Notes under the pieces: model-generated | Database searches by the model: none | What the model saw: only the letters and a program-made list of their open reading frames with translations | Told to the model about the DNA's origin: nothing | Assembly: GCF_040219215.1 (NCBI RefSeq) | Contig: NZ_JAVJSX010000011.1 | Span: 162,797 to 226,796, forward strand | Reading direction: 5' to 3' | DNA from: Thalassobaculum_A sp040219215 | GTDB lineage: Bacteria > Pseudomonadota > Alphaproteobacteria > Thalassobaculales > Thalassobaculaceae | Length of the DNA stretch: 64,000 nucleotides | Translations under genes and position numbers: made by a program | Shown: positions 60,445 through 64,000 of the stretch, piece after piece | Layout of the letters: each line of letters opens with the position of its first letter | Position numbering within the stretch: the stretch's first letter is position 1

Positions 60445-61485
60445 ATGACCGATACGACCATCCTCAACCGTCCAGCATCCGGCCCCGCGCCACTGATCGA
60501 CCCGTTCCAGCGGGCGATCAACTACCTGCGGATCTCCGTCACCGATCGATGCGATTTCCGTTGCGTGTATTGCATGGCGGAGAACATGACGTTCCTGCCC
60601 AAGGCCGACGTTCTATCGCTCGAGGAACTGGCGCGGCTGTGCAACGTGTTCGTCGACCTCGGCGTGAGAAAGCTTCGCCTGACCGGTGGCGAACCGCTGG
60701 TCCGGCGGAACATCATGTGGCTGTTCCGCGAACTCGGTAAGCGCCTGGACGGCGGCGGGCTTGAGGAACTGACGGTAACCACCAACGGTTCGCAGCTTGC
60801 CAAGTACGCAGATGAGTTGGTCGACGCCGGCGTGCGCCGGATCAACGTCTCGATCGATACGCTGGATGCCGCGAAGTTCCAGGCGATTACCCGCTGGGGC
60901 AAGCTCGACAAGGTCCTTGAAGGCTTGGACGCCGCCGACCGCGCCGGGTTGGCCGTCAAGATCAACGCGGTGGCGCTGAAGGGCGTCAACGACAGCGAGT
61001 TGGCCGGCATGCTGCAATGGTGCGGCGACCGCGGCTACGACATGACGGTCATCGAAGTGATGCCGATGGGCGACATCGGCGGCGAGAACCGGGTCGACCA
61101 GTACCTGCCCCTGTCGATGGTCAGGGCCAAGCTGGCCGAGCGGTTTACCCTCACCGACATCCCGTACCAGACCGGCGGACCGGCACGCTATGTGCGCGTC
61201 GAGGAGACCGGCGGCCGGCTGGGGTTCATCACGCCGCTGACCCACAATTTCTGCGAAAGCTGCAACCGGGTCCGGCTGACCTGCACCGGAACGCTGTATA
61301 TGTGCCTTGGCCAGGATGACGCCGCCGATCTGCGAGGACCGATGCGTGCCTCGGACGACGATGCGGTACTGGAGGCGGCGGTGCGCGAGGCGATCAGCCG
61401 CAAGCCGAAGGGCCATGACTTCATCATCGACCGACGGCACCAAGGTCCGGCGGTAGCCCGCCACATGAGCGTCACCGGCGGCTGA
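60445..61485 (+). CDS. moaA: GTP 3',8-cyclase MoaA
   Basis: A 346-residue radical-SAM enzyme. N-terminal cluster motif CDFRCVYC (CxxxCxxC), LTGGEPLVRRNI, and the C-terminal cluster motif NFCESCNRVRLTCTGTLYMCLGQDD. The chain ends in Gly-Gly, needed for activity in MoaA. It catalyses the first step of molybdopterin synthesis. It is divergent from fdhD-mobA. Start ATG 60445. Confidence 0.96.
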   Translation: MTDTTILNRPASGPAPLIDPFQRAINYLRISVTDRCDFRCVYCMAENMTFLPKADVLSLEELARLCNVFVDLGVRKLRLTGGEPLVRRNIMWLFRELGKRLDGGGLEELTVTTNGSQLAKYADELVDAGVRRINVSIDTLDAAKFQAITRWGKLDKVLEGLDAADRAGLAVKINAVALKGVNDSELAGMLQWCGDRGYDMTVIEVMPMGDIGGENRVDQYLPLSMVRAKLAERFTLTDIPYQTGGPARYVRVEETGGRLGFITPLTHNFCESCNRVRLTCTGTLYMCLGQDDAADLRGPMRASDDDAVLEAAVREAISRKPKGHDFIIDRRHQGPAVARHMSVTGG

Positions 61486-61507
61486 AGCTCAGGCCGGACT
61501 TCGTGTG

Positions 61508-62023
61508 TCACTGAATTTCGATCTGATGCGCCCAGGTCCTGCCGTCGCTGACGGTGATCTGCGTGAACCCCAGCAGCTTGAGGAGATCAAGGAAGGTGTA
61601 GTGCGCCTGCGGATCGAGATCGCGGAACACGGCGGTCGTCCGCGCGGTCGCCGTCAACATGGCCAGCACCGCCCGAGCCCGGAACAAGGTGTCCAGCGGC
61701 CCGTTCTGAAGACCGATCAGGATCAGCTTCTCCGCCTCTGTGCCCTTCGCATACATCGCCGTGATGGGGGCGTAGGGCCGCTCGGTCTGCCCGGCCGTAA
61801 CACCGGTCACGAACCCGACCCGGCGGCTTCGGTCCGAATCGGGAAGCGTTTCCGCCCGTGAGTGATAGATCTCGGATGACGACACCGCAGGATAGTAGTA
61901 ACCGGCATGACGGTCTTCCGAACTGACGGCACCGCTCGCCGTGCCGAGAATCGCGACAAGCGCAATCCCGGCGAGCCATGCACCGGCCAGCCGGTATCCC
62001 CTCGCCCCATACCGTTCCTGCAT
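61508..62023 (-). CDS. secreted protein of unknown function
   Basis: A 171-residue protein with a signal peptide (about residues 12-32, GAWLAGIALVAILGTASGAVS). The mature part has RRVGFVTGVTAGQTERPYAPITAMYAKGTEAEKLILIGLQNGPLDTLFRARAVLAMLTATARTTAVFRDLDPQAHYTFLDLLKLLGFTQITVSDGRTWAHQIEI. Similar unnamed proteins occur in alphaproteobacteria; I do not know the function. The start 62023 has GGAG 8 bp upstream; the ORF extends to 62071 without one. It lies between moaA (convergent) and NAD kinase (divergent). Confidence 0.7.
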   Translation of the reverse strand: MQERYGARGYRLAGAWLAGIALVAILGTASGAVSSEDRHAGYYYPAVSSSEIYHSRAETLPDSDRSRRVGFVTGVTAGQTERPYAPITAMYAKGTEAEKLILIGLQNGPLDTLFRARAVLAMLTATARTTAVFRDLDPQAHYTFLDLLKLLGFTQITVSDGRTWAHQIEIQ

Positions 62024-62127
62024 CGTGTCGTCTCCTTTCCGCCCCCAGCCCTTTGGCTCTGAACGCATCATCGCCTATCTTGCCCGCCGGCGCGATCCGG
62101 CGCCGCGCCCTGGTTGGAGGAAGACGC

Positions 62128-62895
62128 GTGTCCGAGATGAAACTGGCCTTCGTGTCGGCCTCCAACGACGAGGCAACCGAGGCGTGCCAAGCGTTGTCGG
62201 CGCGCTACGGCAACGTATCCGCCGAGCGGGCCGACGTCGTGATCGCGTTGGGAGGCGACGGCCACATGCTGGAGACGCTGCGCGCCTCGATCGGCGGTGG
62301 CCGGCCAATCTACGGCATGAACCGTGGAACGGTCGGATTCCTGATGAACGAATACCGGCTGGAGGGGTTGCCGGAGCGGATTCGCAACGCCCAGCCCGTC
62401 ACGCTTTATCCCCTGCGGATGCGGGCGGTCTGCCGCGACGGTGCGATCACCGAGGGCCTCGCCATCAACGAGGTCTCGCTGTTCCGCGCGTCGGCGCAGG
62501 CGGCCAAGATCAGCATCACCGTCGACGGCGTCGTGCGCATGGACGAGTTGGTGTGCGACGGCGTGCTGGTCGCCACGCCCGCCGGTTCGACGGCCTACAA
62601 CCTGTCCGCCCACGGCCCGATCATCCCGCTGGGCGCCGACATCCTGGCGATGACGCCGATCAGCGCGTTCCGCCCGCGGCGCTGGCGCGGCGCCCTGCTG
62701 CCGCATGCCGCCCACATTCTGTTCGAGACCATTCGTCCCGAAAAGCGCCCGGTGAACGCCGTGGCCGACGTGATGGAGGTGAAGGACGTGGTCTCTGTGG
62801 AGGTCTGGGAGGACCGGTCGGTCCGCCTGACCGTGCTGTACGACCCAGAGCAGAACCTTGAGGAACGGGTCCTCAAGGAACAGTTTGCGCCCTGA
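62128..62895 (+). CDS. nadK: NAD kinase
   Basis: A 255-residue ATP-NAD kinase: VVIALGGDGHMLETL (GGDG), IYGMNRGTVGFLMN, EGLAINEVSLFRAS, and VCDGVLVATPAGSTAYNLSAHGPIIPLGADILAMTPISAF, all canonical. GTG 62128 has GGAGG 7 bp upstream, better than ATG 62137. Confidence 0.95.
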   Translation: MSEMKLAFVSASNDEATEACQALSARYGNVSAERADVVIALGGDGHMLETLRASIGGGRPIYGMNRGTVGFLMNEYRLEGLPERIRNAQPVTLYPLRMRAVCRDGAITEGLAINEVSLFRASAQAAKISITVDGVVRMDELVCDGVLVATPAGSTAYNLSAHGPIIPLGADILAMTPISAFRPRRWRGALLPHAAHILFETIRPEKRPVNAVADVMEVKDVVSVEVWEDRSVRLTVLYDPEQNLEERVLKEQFAP

Positions 62896-62909
62896 ACGGA
62901 GAACCTGAC

Positions 62910-63890
62910 GTGACGACCACCACCAGCGACGTGCTGATCATCGGCGGCGGGATGGCCGGCGCCTCCTGCGGGTACTTCCTCGCCGACACCGCGAGCGTGA
63001 TCCTGTTGGAACGCGAAGAGCAGCCCGGCTACCACACCACCGGACGCTCTGCGGCGCTGTTCTACGAAAGCTACGGCAACGCGGTGATCCGGCGGATCAC
63101 CAAGGCGTCCCGCGGCTTCCTGCAGACCCCGCCGGACGGGTTCGCATCCGGCCCGCTGCTGACGCCGCGCGGCATGCTGACGGTTGCGACGGCCGAGTTG
63201 GTGGATCGCCTTGACGCCATGGCGGGACTGGAAGCCGGCCCGGCCACCGAAACCCTTGAGGGCGATGCGCTGTTTGCGTTGGCGCCGTTCCTGCGCCGCG
63301 ACCGGATCGTGAAGGCAATTTATGAGCCGGATGCGATGGACATCGACGTCAACGCGGTGCTCCAGGGCTTCCTGCGTGGCATGCGGGCAAAGGGTGGACG
63401 CACCGTCACCGACGCCGATGTACAATCCCTGACCCGGGCCGGTTCGATCTGGCGGCTGCAGACCCGCGCCGGGACATTCGAGGCGCCTGTGGTCATCAAC
63501 GCCGCCGGCGCGTGGTGCGACGCGGTTGCCGGGATGGCCGGGGTACCGACGATCGGGCTGGTGCCGAAGCGGCGCACCGCGTTCACGTTCGAGCCGCCGG
63601 CCGGTGCCGACGTTACCAAGTGGCCGGGTGTCGATCTGTGCGACGAGAGTTGGTACGTGATCCCGAATGCCGGGCGCATCCTTGGCAGCCCGGCGGATGA
63701 GATCCCGTCGGAGCCGTGCGACGCCCAGCCGGACGAGTACGACGTTGCGGTCGCCGTCGACCGCATCATGACCGACACCACCTTCGACATCCGTCGCCTG
63801 GCCTCGCGCTGGGCCGGCCTGCGCAGCTTCGTCGCCGACAAGACGCCGGTGGTCGGCTTCGATCCGGCGTCCGAGGTCTGGATGCCGTAG
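62910..63890 (+). CDS. FAD-dependent oxidoreductase (DAO family), truncated by a fold-back junction
   Basis: The N-terminal Rossmann motif DVLIIGGGMAGASCGYFLADTASVILLERE (FAD), followed by a DAO-type amine/amino-acid oxidase body. True coding ends at 63875; downstream DNA is the reverse complement of the 44 bases that should follow, then of 63795-63875. The stop at 63888 is therefore an artefact of that junction. Read in the inverted copy, the protein would continue EGFFWLAGQGGYGIQTSDA. The substrate is unknown. Confidence 0.85.
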   Translation: MTTTTSDVLIIGGGMAGASCGYFLADTASVILLEREEQPGYHTTGRSAALFYESYGNAVIRRITKASRGFLQTPPDGFASGPLLTPRGMLTVATAELVDRLDAMAGLEAGPATETLEGDALFALAPFLRRDRIVKAIYEPDAMDIDVNAVLQGFLRGMRAKGGRTVTDADVQSLTRAGSIWRLQTRAGTFEAPVVINAAGAWCDAVAGMAGVPTIGLVPKRRTAFTFEPPAGADVTKWPGVDLCDESWYVIPNAGRILGSPADEIPSEPCDAQPDEYDVAVAVDRIMTDTTFDIRRLASRWAGLRSFVADKTPVVGFDPASEVWMP

Positions 63891-64000
63891 CCGCCCTGGC
63901 CGGCCAGCCAGAAGAAGCCCTCCGACGCCGGATCGAAGCCGACCACCGGCGTCTTGTCGGCGACGAAGCTGCGCAGGCCGGCCCAGCGCGAGGCCAGGCG
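63795..64000. repeat. fold-back inverted repeat at the window's right end
   Basis: Positions 63795-63875 equal the reverse complement of 63920-64000, 81 bp with one difference (63872, C versus G in sense, synonymous in the Ala-Ser-Glu segment). The 44-bp spacer 63876-63919 is the reverse complement of the coding sequence that should follow 63875. The right arm runs past the window. Confidence 0.95.

Noticed and set aside
1..64000. tRNA, rRNA, CRISPR, IS elements or phage genes
   Set aside because: I looked for clover-leaf ends, regular short repeats, transposases and integrases and found none.

Overview
The window is GC-rich chromosomal DNA from an alphaproteobacterium, most likely of the Rhodospirillales type. 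The evidence is the combination of FlbD, FliX, FlbT, FlaF, SciP, CtrA, ChpT and a one-cysteine DksA with an Azospirillum/Rhodospirillum-like flagellar gene order. About 55 kb of the 64 kb is one flagellar, chemotaxis and CtrA-control supercluster. I see no tRNA, rRNA, CRISPR array, insertion sequence or phage gene.

Layout. 1-7467 (minus strand): fliL-fliM-DUF6468-motE-like, then cheY-cheZ-like, two MotB-like stator genes and a secreted TPR protein that runs off the left edge. 7820-11256 (plus): flgF-flgG-flgA-flgH. 11371-12335 (minus): dksA-like and fliX. 12530-14471 (plus): flgI-flgJ-flgN. 14486-19988 (minus): a TPR protein, flaG-like, flgL, flgK, flaF1 and flagellin 1. 20393-27188: flbT-flaF2-TPR/glycosyltransferase (minus), a second TPR/glycosyltransferase (plus), and flagellins 2 and 3 (minus). 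27612-32019 (plus): fliK-flgD-flgE and sciP. 32026-33612 (minus): a third TPR/glycosyltransferase. 33835-45809 (plus): fliF-fliH-fliN-motA-flbD-flhA-flhF-flhG, a FliK-like Pro/Thr-rich protein and a HAD hydrolase. 45820-47603 (minus): fliJ-fliI. 47730 (plus): ctrA. 48795-54501 (minus): cheR-cheB-cheY-cheW-cheA. 54621-55637: chpT and a DUF3553 gene, divergent. The last 8 kb is housekeeping: a DUF364 protein without a normal start codon, a TPR-sulfotransferase, a lipoprotein, mobA, fdhD, moaA, a secreted protein, NAD kinase and an FAD oxidoreductase.

How it works together. ChpT and CtrA (with a CckA kinase not seen here) would sit at the top, and SciP, next to a CtrA-like box, would oppose CtrA. 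FlbD, an RpoN activator, would drive the later genes: seven well-spaced -24/-12 (sigma-54) elements lie before fliL, flgF, flgG, flgI, flgK, flagellin 1 and fliK. FliX would couple basal-body assembly to FlbD. FlbT and FlaF would act on flagellin mRNA or secretion, and the flagellin leaders carry a shared element plus a hairpin with a compensatory base-pair change. Three TPR-glycosyltransferases resembling FlmG lie in the flagellin/hook region and may glycosylate the three flagellins.

Most notable: (i) three FlmG-like enzymes beside three flagellins, two FlaF and one FlbT; (ii) the flagellin leader RNA element; (iii) a fold-back inverted repeat at the right edge that truncates the last gene and looks like an assembly chimera or a recent inversion; (iv) a MotB-like protein lacking the ion-binding Asp, beside a normal MotB; (v) a DUF364 gene whose expected start reads ACG.
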